A stretch of 12,484 nucleotides of DNA, from contig JAJQAS010000054.1 in assembly GCA_021203685.1 (NCBI GenBank), positions 1 to 12,484 on the forward strand. Direction: 5' to 3'. The notes beneath the pieces are model-generated. The model made no database searches and had not been told where the DNA came from. It was given only the letters and a program-made list of their open reading frames with translations. A program made the position numbers and the translations under genes. The DNA comes from Clostridiales bacterium (GTDB lineage Bacteria > Bacillota > Clostridia > Oscillospirales > Oscillospiraceae). Shown here piece by piece: positions 1 to 5,773 of this stretch. Every line of letters starts with the position of its first letter. Position 1 is the stretch's first letter.

Positions 1-391
1 CGCCGAGGAAACGCTTGCCATTTCCGTAGAAGATGGGGACGGGCTTGTAGCCGTAATTCTGGATGGGGTGGCTCCGGCTGGCAAACTGTGCCGCGCAGCT
101 CCGGCAGTAGGGGGCGTCCTCGTCGTCCTCGTCGGGGTAGCAGGCGGCATCGTAGTAAAGAATCCGTCCGCATTCGGTGCAGGTGGTGTAGTGGCGGTCA
201 TAGCAGGAATCGCAGACAATGGTATGGCTGTCGCTGACGGTGTCAGACCTCCAGACCCGGTTTTCGCAGCAGTCGCAGATGACGGTCTCATCCTCAAAGC
301 AGTCGTCGCAAAGCTGGCGACCATCGAAGATGTGCCGCTCGTCCAGGGGTGTTTCACACCCGCAGATGGAACAGATAAAGGTTTCGCTCAT
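1..391 (-). CDS. Cys-rich zinc-ribbon protein, N-terminal part (possible amidoligase-family protein), cut by window edge
   Basis: Reading leftward from the ATG at 391-389, 130 codons stay open to the window edge, so only the N-terminus is present. The start is supported by a GGAGG motif 9 bases upstream. Six Cys pairs are visible: C7/C10 with C28/C31, C39/C42 with C60/C63, and C71/C74 with C96/C99. Within-unit spacings are 17, 17 and 21 residues, which looks like three successive zinc-ribbon/LIM-like units. An acidic stretch (PDEDDEDAP, residues 86-94) lies inside the third unit. The last residues read YGYKPVPIFYGNGKRFLG. From memory, this resembles the linker just before an amidoligase domain (usually continuing GVELE) in proteins of Clostridia mobile elements, but that domain would lie outside the window. 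Zinc binding is well supported by pattern; amidoligase identity is a guess from the junction motif. It is downstream of, and on the same strand as, the Crp/Fnr-type gene, with a hairpin between them. Confidence 0.75.
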   Translation of the reverse strand, partial: MSETFICSICGCETPLDERHIFDGRQLCDDCFEDETVICDCCENRVWRSDTVSDSHTIVCDSCYDRHYTTCTECGRILYYDAACYPDEDDEDAPYCRSCAAQFASRSHPIQNYGYKPVPIFYGNGKRFLG

Positions 392-404
392 GATACATTA
401 CCTC

Positions 405-439
405 CAAAATAAAATGGCCCTGGGCTGGTGGCCCAGGGC
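405..439 (-). terminator. Hairpin in the leader of the zinc-ribbon gene, probable terminator of the regulator upstream
   Basis: GCCCTGGGC (417-425) and GCCCAGGGC (431-439) form a perfect 9-bp GC-rich stem with a 5-base loop. In the minus direction the stem is followed by CATTTTATTTTGG, a moderately T-rich tail. In the plus direction no T-run follows. It fits a weak intrinsic terminator ending transcripts of the regulator gene at 572-1192, or an attenuator just before the ribosome binding site of the zinc-ribbon gene. The T-run is interrupted, so termination efficiency is uncertain. Confidence 0.5.
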
Positions 440-571
440 GGGATAAGGTAGGGATTGTTTTCCCTTCAGAGAGATAATATATCATTGAGTTTTGGGAGTT
501 TGACGGAGGTCATTTCTTTGGTTTTCCTATGAAATCAAGGCGTTTCTCAAATAGAAGCAACACCAAACGTG

Positions 572-1192
572 TCACATCAGCTGATACGTCCCTTTTTTGA
601 CCTTCCGAATCACCTGCTGCTCTGACAGCGATTTCAAAATGCGTTGTAGCTGTCTCCGGCTGCATCGAAGGTGGATGGTCACTGCCTCCACACCCTGAAA
701 CTGATGGTCGGGACACTCGTGTTCCATATAATAGAGCAGTTTTTCCTCCAGAGAGGAAAACTCTGTATCAGACCTCGTCAGCAGCGCCAGTTTGCCGGAA
801 ACAGAACGCAGCAAAAAGCGCAGAAAGGTGTTGTCATTCAACAAATCGTCCTGCAAAGAAGAAATTGAGAGCTCCACGCAGAGGGTCGGCTTGACGACCT
901 CTACCAAAAGGGTCGAGGATGGCGCTCCGCAAAACTCCATGTCTCCCAACAGGATAAAATCATTGATATAGCACAGAGAGTGGCACCCGCCGTCCTCATG
1001 CACTGCGTAGATTTGAATCGCGCCTGTTACAGGGAAGCATAACCGCTGGTCTGTGTCCGTAGAACAGCGGATGATCTCTCCCTTGTCGTACTGGCAGAGC
1101 CGGAAGGACAGCTCTTTTGTTTCAAACATCTCACGAATTTTGTATCGGTCGAGATACTGCTCTAACGCTGCCGCGTTGAAAATCTCTCTCAT
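572..1192 (-). CDS. Crp/Fnr-family transcriptional regulator (YeiL-like)
   Basis: This is a 206-residue DNA-binding regulator. The frame is open upstream to 1243, but the ATG at 1192 is preferred. It follows a GGGTGG ribosome binding site closely, and the upstream extension would run through the operator. Residues ~25-110 read as a cyclic-nucleotide-binding-type beta-roll (CFPVTGAIQIYAV, then LLGDMEFC in the place of the Gly-Glu phosphate-binding loop). Residues ~112-140 (NDNTFLRFLLRSVSGKL) resemble the dimer helix of E. coli YeiL. Residues ~146-206 form the winged helix-turn-helix, with recognition helix around CSRRQLQRILKSLSEQQVI (177-195). The Arg-Ser pair that binds cAMP in Crp is not evident, and there is no N-terminal Fe-S cysteine cluster as in Fnr, so the signal is unknown. 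It is divergent from the MATE exporter, which it probably controls through the palindrome at 1215-1234 while repressing itself. Confidence 0.88.
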   Translation of the reverse strand: MREIFNAAALEQYLDRYKIREMFETKELSFRLCQYDKGEIIRCSTDTDQRLCFPVTGAIQIYAVHEDGGCHSLCYINDFILLGDMEFCGAPSSTLLVEVVKPTLCVELSISSLQDDLLNDNTFLRFLLRSVSGKLALLTRSDTEFSSLEEKLLYYMEHECPDHQFQGVEAVTIHLRCSRRQLQRILKSLSEQQVIRKVKKGTYQLM

Positions 1193-1214
1193 GGAAACCA
1201 CCCTTTTTCCTTTT

Positions 1215-1234
1215 ATTGTGCCATATGTCACAAT
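1215..1234. promoter_or_regulatory. CRP-like palindromic operator between divergent regulator and exporter
   Basis: The sequence is ATTGTG-C-CATATG-T-CACAAT, a 20-bp palindrome with a single mismatched pair. Its core TGTGC-CATATG-TCACA differs at one base from the E. coli Crp consensus TGTGA-N6-TCACA. The centre (1224.5) is 41.5 bases upstream of a start expected near 1266, the class II activator position for the MATE promoter. The same palindrome fills the -35/-10 spacer and -10 of the promoter read on the minus strand. The simplest reading is exporter activation plus autorepression by the adjacent Crp/Fnr-type protein; direct binding is inferred. Confidence 0.72.
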
Positions 1235-1243
1235 ATTTTTCAA
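1215..1243 (-). promoter_or_regulatory. Probable promoter of the Crp/Fnr-type regulator
   Basis: On the minus strand TTGAAA (1243-1238) is followed after exactly 17 bases by CACAAT (1220-1215), matching 5/6 and 4/6 of the sigma-A consensus boxes. A transcript would start near 1208 with a leader of about 16 bases before the ATG at 1192, enough for the GGGTGG ribosome binding site. The palindromic operator covers the spacer and -10, so a bound regulator would exclude RNA polymerase. Confidence 0.5.
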
Positions 1244-1259
1244 GAAGCTGTATTATAAT
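1231..1259 (+). promoter_or_regulatory. Promoter of the MATE exporter gene
   Basis: A perfect TATAAT lies at 1254-1259. The -35 position 17 bases upstream (CAATAT, 1231-1236) is poor and overlaps the right arm of the palindrome. A good -10 with a bad -35 and an activator site at -41.5 is the usual form of an activator-dependent promoter. The leader from about 1266 contains the ribosome binding site GAGGTG at 1281-1286. Confidence 0.62.
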
Positions 1260-1294
1260 CAAAGAGAAAGAAAATTGAAAGAGGTGAAGCGCTT

Positions 1295-2638
1295 ATGAGC
1301 AATGAGCTTTTTGAAAGAGCGCCCATCCACAAGGCGTATTTCAGTTTGACCATGCCCGTGGTATTCAGTATGGTGCTTTCCCTTGTCTACAACATGGTGG
1401 ACACCTACTTTATCGCACAGACGGGGAACACTGATCTGGTGGCGGGGGTCTCGCTGTGTGCCCCAGTTTTCACATTTCTGATCGCCCTGGGTGACATTTT
1501 GGGTTTAGGCGGAAGCTCTGTAATCTCCCGCCTGTTCGGGCAGAAGCGGGACGGGGACGGCAAGCGGCTGAGCGTATTCTGCTTCTATGGTGCGCTCTTT
1601 GGCGGTATTGCGACAGCCGTCGTCCTGTTCCTGCTGCAACAGCCGCTGCTGTCCCTTTTGGGGGCGGATGCCGAAACTCTGCCCTACGCTTCCCAGTATT
1701 ACGGGTGGCTGGCGCTGGGCGCGCCCTTTATCATCCTCTCCTACACGCCGACTAATTTGCTGCGGACAGAGGGCTTTTCCAAAGCGTCTATGGCCGGGAC
1801 GGTATTGGGTTCCATTGTCAATATCATCCTCGACCCCCTTTTCATCTTTACGCTGGGGATGGGCGCAGGCGGCGCTGCCATTGCCACGGTTTTGGGGAAC
1901 CTCTGCGCGGACTTGTTTTTCGTCTGGTTCCTCCTGACCAGGAGCCAGAAGCTGTCTGTCAACCCGGCAGGGTTTCACATTTCGGCCTCTGAGATACGGC
2001 AAATTTTCGTCATTGGGATTCCATCGTCCGTCACGAACTTTATGCAGAGCATTGGCATTGCTCTGACCAATCGGTTCCTGCTAGTCTACGGCAACGACAA
2101 AGTGGCCGCGATGGGCATCGTCTTGAAGATCAATATGATCGCAGTTCTGGTTTTGGTCGGCTTTGCGTTTGGCGTTCAGCCCTTGGTCGGTTACAATTAT
2201 GGGGCCGGAAACAGCGTTCGGCTCAAGAAGGTGCTGACGTTCAGCTATCAGGTCGAGTGTGGAACGGCGGTAATATTGGCGGCGGCGCTGTCCCTTCTGG
2301 CAAAGCCGCTGATGGGCCTGTTTGTCTCCGATGAAGCGATGATTCAAACCGGCGTTGTCATGCTCCGTATGCAGCAGGCAGGGATGCTGTTTGTCGCCAT
2401 CGTCTTGGTGACGACCTGTACCTTCCAGGCAGTGGGAAACCCGATATGCGCATTTCTGCTGTCCGTCAGCCGTCAGGGAGTGATTTTCGCCATCGTCATC
2501 AGCGCTACATCTGGAATTGCAGGGTATAACGGCGTCCTGGCCGCGCAGCCTCTCTCTGACCTGCTGACCGCTGCGCTGGCCATTGTGCTGTACCGCCGCT
2601 GCCTGTTCCCTGAACTGAAATCTGCGTCAAACGATTAA
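1295..2638 (+). CDS. MATE-family multidrug/cation exporter
   Basis: This 447-residue integral membrane protein is expected to export cationic drugs or other toxic compounds by sodium or proton antiport, as in the MATE (NorM/MepA/DinF) family. The length matches the family norm (~450) for 12 helices in two six-helix lobes. Visible hallmarks are MPVVFSMVLSLVYNMVDTYFIA (residues 20-41), LGDILGLGGSSVISRLFG (65-82), the NIILDPLFIFTLGMGAGGAA block (176-195) that is strongly conserved in MATE proteins, and the C-lobe signature GVQPLVGYNYGAGN (293-306). AAQPLSDLLTA (416-426) is the usual last helix. The start is supported by GAGGTG 8 bases upstream. Control by the divergent Crp/Fnr-type gene is suggested by the shared operator. 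The substrate cannot be told from sequence. The gene ends 2 bases before homology to a second, decayed MATE gene begins. Confidence 0.93.
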   Translation: MSNELFERAPIHKAYFSLTMPVVFSMVLSLVYNMVDTYFIAQTGNTDLVAGVSLCAPVFTFLIALGDILGLGGSSVISRLFGQKRDGDGKRLSVFCFYGALFGGIATAVVLFLLQQPLLSLLGADAETLPYASQYYGWLALGAPFIILSYTPTNLLRTEGFSKASMAGTVLGSIVNIILDPLFIFTLGMGAGGAAIATVLGNLCADLFFVWFLLTRSQKLSVNPAGFHISASEIRQIFVIGIPSSVTNFMQSIGIALTNRFLLVYGNDKVAAMGIVLKINMIAVLVLVGFAFGVQPLVGYNYGAGNSVRLKKVLTFSYQVECGTAVILAAALSLLAKPLMGLFVSDEAMIQTGVVMLRMQQAGMLFVAIVLVTTCTFQAVGNPICAFLLSVSRQGVIFAIVISATSGIAGYNGVLAAQPLSDLLTAALAIVLYRRCLFPELKSASND

Positions 2639-2639
2639 G

Positions 2640-3257
2640 GAAACCGTCAAAAGCTCCTGGCATCTCGTCCGTGATGCTAAACGCCATCGCCGGAGGGTGC
2701 GGTGATGCAGCGGTGGCGGCAATGTCCATCGTTTCGTGCTTCACGATGTTTATCAATTCCATCGTCATCGGCTTTGGTCAGGGCTTCTAGCCGGTCTGCG
2801 CATTCAGTTTTGGCGCAAAGAAATGTGATCGTGTCAAGCGGGCGTTCTGGTTCTGCGTGAAGGTTGCGACGTAAAGGTTGCGACGGTCACGCTGCTCCTC
2901 CTGTGCGTGATAGCTCTGCTGTTCTCTGGGCACATTATCGAGCTGTTCCGGAGGGACGATGCGCAAGTGATTGAGATCGGCACCTTCGCGCTACGCGCGC
3001 AACTGGTCACAATGCCGCTCTGGGGCTACTACATCATGTGCAATATGTTCTCCCAATCCATCGGATACGGCTTCCGTGCGTCCATCATTTCCTGTGCGCG
3101 GCAAGGTCTGTTCCTGATTCCCGTGTTGGCCATCCTTCCATCCATATTCGGTCTGCGTGGGCTGCAGCTCGCACAGCCGGTTTCCGATGTGCTTGCCTTC
3201 TTCCTGGCCTTTGTGCTGACGAGCAGGATATTAAAGGAACTTGGGGAGAAAAGATAG
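2640..3257 (+). pseudogene. Decayed C-terminal half of a second MATE exporter
   Basis: Conceptual translation gives recognisable MATE C-lobe sequence but no intact frame. From about 2660 one frame reads SSVMLNAIAGGCGDAAVAAM then FINSIVIGFGQGF, followed by TAG at 2788-2790, then PVCAFSFGAKKCDRVKRAFW. In intact relatives the motif is GFGQGFQPVCGFNYGAKK, so the TAG stands where CAG (Gln) belongs. A 14-bp tandem duplication at 2857-2884 then shifts the frame and creates TAA at 2872-2874. The remainder (LFSGHIIELFRRDDAQVIEI through LQLAQPVSDVLAFFLAFVLT) continues in the shifted frame to TAG at 3255-3257. The N-terminal six helices are missing entirely. The signature differs from that of the intact neighbour (GVQPLVGYNYGAGN), so this is a separate MATE subtype rather than a recent copy. 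At least three lesions are present: 5' loss, a nonsense codon and a frameshift. Confidence 0.88.
2857..2884 (+). repeat. 14-bp tandem duplication inside the MATE pseudogene
   Basis: GTGAAGGTTGCGAC (2857-2870) is directly followed by GTAAAGGTTGCGAC (2871-2884), with one difference. Removing one copy restores a continuous MATE reading (WFCVKVATVTLLLLCVIALL), so this is a slippage-type duplication that caused the frameshift. The single difference turns TGA/GTG context into an in-frame TAA and suggests the duplication is not brand new. Confidence 0.9.
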
Positions 3258-3294
3258 CGTCCGTGACGCTCAATCGTAAAAATAAAGTGATATT

Positions 3295-3335
3295 GAGAAC
3301 GACAGCGGCCCATATAGGAAGCTGCCGTTCTCTTT
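3295..3335 (+). terminator. Hairpin after the MATE pseudogene, possible terminator
   Basis: GAGAACGACAGC (3295-3306) pairs with GCTGCCGTTCTC (3321-3332) over 12 positions with one A-C mismatch on the plus strand, which is a G-U pair on the minus strand. The loop is 14 bases. Only TTT follows, so as an intrinsic terminator it is weak. It begins 37 bases after the pseudogene stop. No gene is seen between 3258 and 3520; apart from this hairpin and the next, that stretch holds only a lone extended -10-like TGGTATGAT at 3487-3495 with no gene behind it. Confidence 0.45.
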
Positions 3336-3404
3336 GCAAAAACGCAGCAACACACGGAAGGTTCCCATAGTCTTGCCGTTTTGACTTTAGATTCATTGTA
3401 AATG

Positions 3405-3446
3405 GACGTGACCTCTTTTGACGGAGGCCACGTCAAAAAATTTTTT
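3405..3446 (+). terminator. Second hairpin with A6T6 tail, probable intrinsic terminator
   Basis: GACGTGACCTC (3405-3415) pairs with GAGGCCACGTC (3424-3434), 11 positions with one mismatch and an 8-base loop, followed by six A (3435-3440) and six T (3441-3446). The T-run downstream fits plus-strand termination, although the A-run between stem and T-run is atypical unless A6/T6 extends pairing. It probably isolates the MATE region from the regulators to the right. Confidence 0.5.
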
Positions 3447-3520
3447 CACGATTTTTGCAAAGTGACACCGGTTGTCCACCCCAATGTGGTATGATAGGAG
3501 TACGAAGAAAGCAGCCGGAG

Positions 3521-3751
3521 TCAGTCGAACATCAGGAACTTATAGGGCGGCACATCCAACACTGTGGCGATGTCAAACAGGGTGTCCAGCGAAATGGCCT
3601 TTTCGATGTTGGGTGCTTCCACATGGCCGATAAAAGCGGGGGTTCGGTCGATCTTTTCAGCCAGTTGTTCCTGAGTCAGCCCCCGCAATTTGCGGTAGTA
3701 GGCGATTTTCAAACCCAGTTGTAAGTATTCCGATGCGTAAGCAGGTTTCAT
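3521..3751 (-). CDS. Small XRE-family (Cro/CI-type) DNA-binding protein
   Basis: This 76-residue protein consists of essentially one helix-turn-helix domain. LKIAYYRKLRGLTQEQLAEKI (residues 13-33) is the first part of the HTH_3 fold, IDRTPAFIGHVEAP (33-46) carries the recognition helix, and ISLDTLFDIATVLDVPPYKF (53-72) is the closing helix pair. Length and ending (KFLMFD) are typical of small chromosomal or element-borne XRE regulators of Clostridia. The ATG at 3751 follows GAGGTG at 5 bases. It diverges from the WYL regulator across 123 bp that carry a strong rightward promoter, so it may act on that promoter; that is inference. A link to a lost mobile element is also possible, since such genes are common in prophages and conjugative elements. 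Confidence 0.85.
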   Translation of the reverse strand: MKPAYASEYLQLGLKIAYYRKLRGLTQEQLAEKIDRTPAFIGHVEAPNIEKAISLDTLFDIATVLDVPPYKFLMFD

Positions 3752-3793
3752 GTTCTCACCTCACAGAACTATGTTACCTGTTCCAGACAGCGA

Positions 3794-3822
3794 TTGACAT
3801 GAGCTGATAAATAGGATATTAT
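3794..3822 (+). promoter_or_regulatory. Strong sigma-A-type promoter of the WYL-led gene cluster
   Basis: A perfect TTGACA (3794-3799) is separated by 17 bases from TATTAT (3817-3822, 5/6 match). TTATA-TT-TATAA (3819-3830), a small inverted repeat, overlaps the -10 and could be an operator, but the area is AT-rich so chance is likely. The expected start is near 3829, giving a leader of about 46 bases with a TGTGC/GCACA mini-hairpin (3841-3855) and ribosome binding site AGGGG (3862-3866). Confidence 0.75.
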
Positions 3823-3874
3823 ATTTATAAGATATAGATTTGTGCTTTGTGGCACATGGAAAGGGGTAAATTGA

Positions 3875-4816
3875 ATGAATTACATCCCAGAGGCAAAATC
3901 CTCTCGTCTGCTGGTGTTTTATCACCGTCTGACCAACGGCGAGATATTGAGCAAGGCGGAGCTGGCCCAGGAGTTCGGAGTCACCCAGCGAAGCATTCAG
4001 CGGGACATGGAGTCCTTGCGCTGTTTCCTGGCCGAACAGGGGCAGGCTGAGAGCGTCGTCTATGACCGGGAAAAGAAGGGCTACCGGCTCAGCGGCAGTC
4101 CTCCATTGCGGATGTCCAACAGCGAAATTTTTGCCGTCTGTAAAATCCTCCTGGAGAGCCGCTCCCTTTGCAAAGAGGAGATGATGCCCATCCTGGAGAA
4201 GCTGGTTGACTGCTGCGTCCCTGAGAGCAACCTGCGGACGGTGGAGCGGCTGCTGAACAACGAGAAGTTCCACTACATCGAGCCACACCACGGTCAGCTC
4301 ATTTTGGACACTATGTGGGAACTGGGCCAGGCTGTTCAGAGCCAGCTTGTGGTGGAGATTCAGTATGAGCGGATGCAGGGACCGCCGCTGGTTACGCGCC
4401 GGGTGCAACCAGTAGGTATCATGTTCTCAGAATACTACTTTTACCTGACGGCGTTCATTGAGGACATGGACAGAGAGGAACGCCATGAACACACTGGGAA
4501 CTTACTCCCCACCATCTACCGCATTGACCGCATCCGGGCCTTCCAAATCACGAAGGACCACTTTCGCATTCCTTACCGGGACCGGTTCGAGGAAGGCGAG
4601 TTCCGTAAGCGGGTGCAGTTTATGTACGGCGGCACCCTGCGCACCGTGCGGTTCACCTACTCCGGGCCGTCCATCGAGGCGGTGTTGGACAGGCTGCCCA
4701 CGGCGGAGATTTTGAAGGAAGAGGACGGGGTGTATACCGTGCAGGCGGAAGTGTTCGGAAAGGGCATCGATATGTGGCTGCGAAGCCAGGGGGAGCATGT
4801 TTCGCTGGTAGAGTAA
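3875..4816 (+). CDS. WYL-domain transcriptional regulator (HTH-WYL-WCX)
   Basis: This is a 313-residue DeoR/YafY-type regulator. Residues ~6-73 form an HTH_11-type winged helix (LSKAELAQEFGVTQRSIQRD at 25-44, then YDREKKGYRL of the wing). The WYL domain spans ~140-225, with the sequence RRVQPVGIMFSEYYFYLTAF (175-194). The name triad is present as F189-Y190-L191, with Phe for Trp. TIYRIDRIR (213-221) closes the domain. The C-terminal ~245-313 fits the WCX extension (VRFTYSG, VQAEVFGKGIDMWLRSQG). The start is supported by AGGGG 8 bases upstream. WYL domains bind ligands, often nucleic-acid-derived, and WYL regulators commonly control phage defence or DNA-damage loci (BrxR, CapW, DriD are examples). 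Only 33 bases separate it from the next gene, so it leads the cluster and probably controls it. Confidence 0.9.
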   Translation: MNYIPEAKSSRLLVFYHRLTNGEILSKAELAQEFGVTQRSIQRDMESLRCFLAEQGQAESVVYDREKKGYRLSGSPPLRMSNSEIFAVCKILLESRSLCKEEMMPILEKLVDCCVPESNLRTVERLLNNEKFHYIEPHHGQLILDTMWELGQAVQSQLVVEIQYERMQGPPLVTRRVQPVGIMFSEYYFYLTAFIEDMDREERHEHTGNLLPTIYRIDRIRAFQITKDHFRIPYRDRFEEGEFRKRVQFMYGGTLRTVRFTYSGPSIEAVLDRLPTAEILKEEDGVYTVQAEVFGKGIDMWLRSQGEHVSLVE

Positions 4817-4849
4817 TAAATCAAAAACAGAGAAAGGGAGTAACAAATT

Positions 4850-5773
4850 ATGTTTAATGCAGGATACAAAAAAGCGGCGCTTGACGAAGCAGAGCGTGCA
4901 ATAAAAGTCTACCAGACAACCTACGACACGACTATAAATCGCGCAGGTGACCTGCAAGCTCAAAAAGACGAGGCATATGACCTGTTGAAAGAAATCAATC
5001 TTCTTTTCAGCTGGATCGTTGATTTACCGAAGGAAATGGAGGATGTTGTTAAGGCTGTGCAAACGCTTTTAGCTGCTTATGAACTGGAGAAAAAGAATCT
5101 GAAAATACTGATAGAAAAAAGCAAAAACATTAATGCTGTCGGCGGCAGCGTCGCTGGAGCTGGCGTCGCCGCCGGAGCGGGGGTTGCGGCCTTTGGCCCC
5201 ACTGCAGCAATGGCGGTAGCTACTACATTTGGCACCGCGTCCACAGGAACAGCGATTGCGACTCTGTCCGGCGCGGCGGCAACAAATGCAGCGTTGGCCT
5301 GGTTGGGCGGCGGTGCCTTAGTTGCCGGAGGCGGTGGAATGGCTGCCGGAGAAGCGTTCCTGGCAATGGCAGGTCCCGTGGGCTGGGCCATCGGCGGGGC
5401 CGCACTGGTGGGCAGCGGCTTGATGGTCAACAGCAAAAATAAAAAAGTGGCGCAAAAGGCGGAAGTGCAGACAAAACAGCTCAAGACTGACACCGAAAAG
5501 GTAAAGGAACTGGGTTTGAAAGTACTCAATGAAGTAAATGTTATCAGGCAGTTGAAGTGCAGAACCATTACTCTGATGAAGGGGAAGGAAATACAGGAAC
5601 TGCTGCGGGAGATGCACGAGGTATTAGCGGCGCACGACAATGATATTACGAAAGTGAAAGCTGAATTCAAAAAACAGTTGTCAAGCTGTTCAAGAGATGC
5701 ACAGCTCCAATTATTGACCCTGTTAAATGCTTCAAATTCTCTGGCCGAACGACTTGAGGTGAAAATCGCATGA
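4850..5773 (+). CDS. Coiled-coil protein with long Gly/Ala-rich hydrophobic centre, unknown function
   Basis: This 307-residue protein has three visible parts. Residues 1-94 are charged and helical (amphipathic, e.g. DLLKEINLLFSWIVDLPKEM). Residues 97-193 are a long low-charge Gly/Ala/Val stretch with many small-xxx-small patterns (GGSVAGAGVAAGAGVAAFGP; AALAWLGGGALVAGGGGMAA; AMAGPVGWAIGGAALVGSGL), able to form two or three packed membrane helices. Residues 194-307 begin with a Lys-rich boundary (NSKNKKVAQK) and are again coiled coil. There is no signal peptide, so it should start in the cytosol. Helical arms flanking a hydrophobic hairpin recall alpha-helical pore-forming proteins, and the Gly/Ala motif recurs in uncharacterised bacterial proteins; neither proves function. 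The ribosome binding site is GGGAG (4836-4840). Its stop overlaps the next start (ATGA), so the two products are probably made in fixed ratio and may interact. Confidence 0.85.
   Translation: MFNAGYKKAALDEAERAIKVYQTTYDTTINRAGDLQAQKDEAYDLLKEINLLFSWIVDLPKEMEDVVKAVQTLLAAYELEKKNLKILIEKSKNINAVGGSVAGAGVAAGAGVAAFGPTAAMAVATTFGTASTGTAIATLSGAAATNAALAWLGGGALVAGGGGMAAGEAFLAMAGPVGWAIGGAALVGSGLMVNSKNKKVAQKAEVQTKQLKTDTEKVKELGLKVLNEVNVIRQLKCRTITLMKGKEIQELLREMHEVLAAHDNDITKVKAEFKKQLSSCSRDAQLQLLTLLNASNSLAERLEVKIA

Noticed and set aside
1505..2002. Long open frame on the minus strand opposite the MATE gene (165 codons).
   Set aside because: It lies wholly inside an unmistakable membrane-protein gene, has no ribosome binding site, and its translation is low-complexity Arg/Gln/Gly-rich antisense.
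499..3430. Direct repeat TTTGACGGAGG[T/C]CA at 499-512 and 3417-3430 flanking the regulator-MATE region, possible attachment or excision sites.
   Set aside because: Thirteen of 14 bases match, but roughly ten such pairs are expected by chance in a 12.5-kb window, and no recombinase lies between them.
3487..3495. Extended -10-like TGGTATGAT followed by GGAG, a possible promoter in the gap before the XRE gene.
   Set aside because: No -35 and no coding frame follows; downstream is the antisense of the XRE gene. At best a relic.
5077..5670. Minus-strand frame of 197 codons opposite the coiled-coil gene, Ala/Pro-rich.
   Set aside because: Its composition is the mirror of the Gly/Ala-rich coding strand; the sense gene has a proper start, overlap coupling and helical logic.
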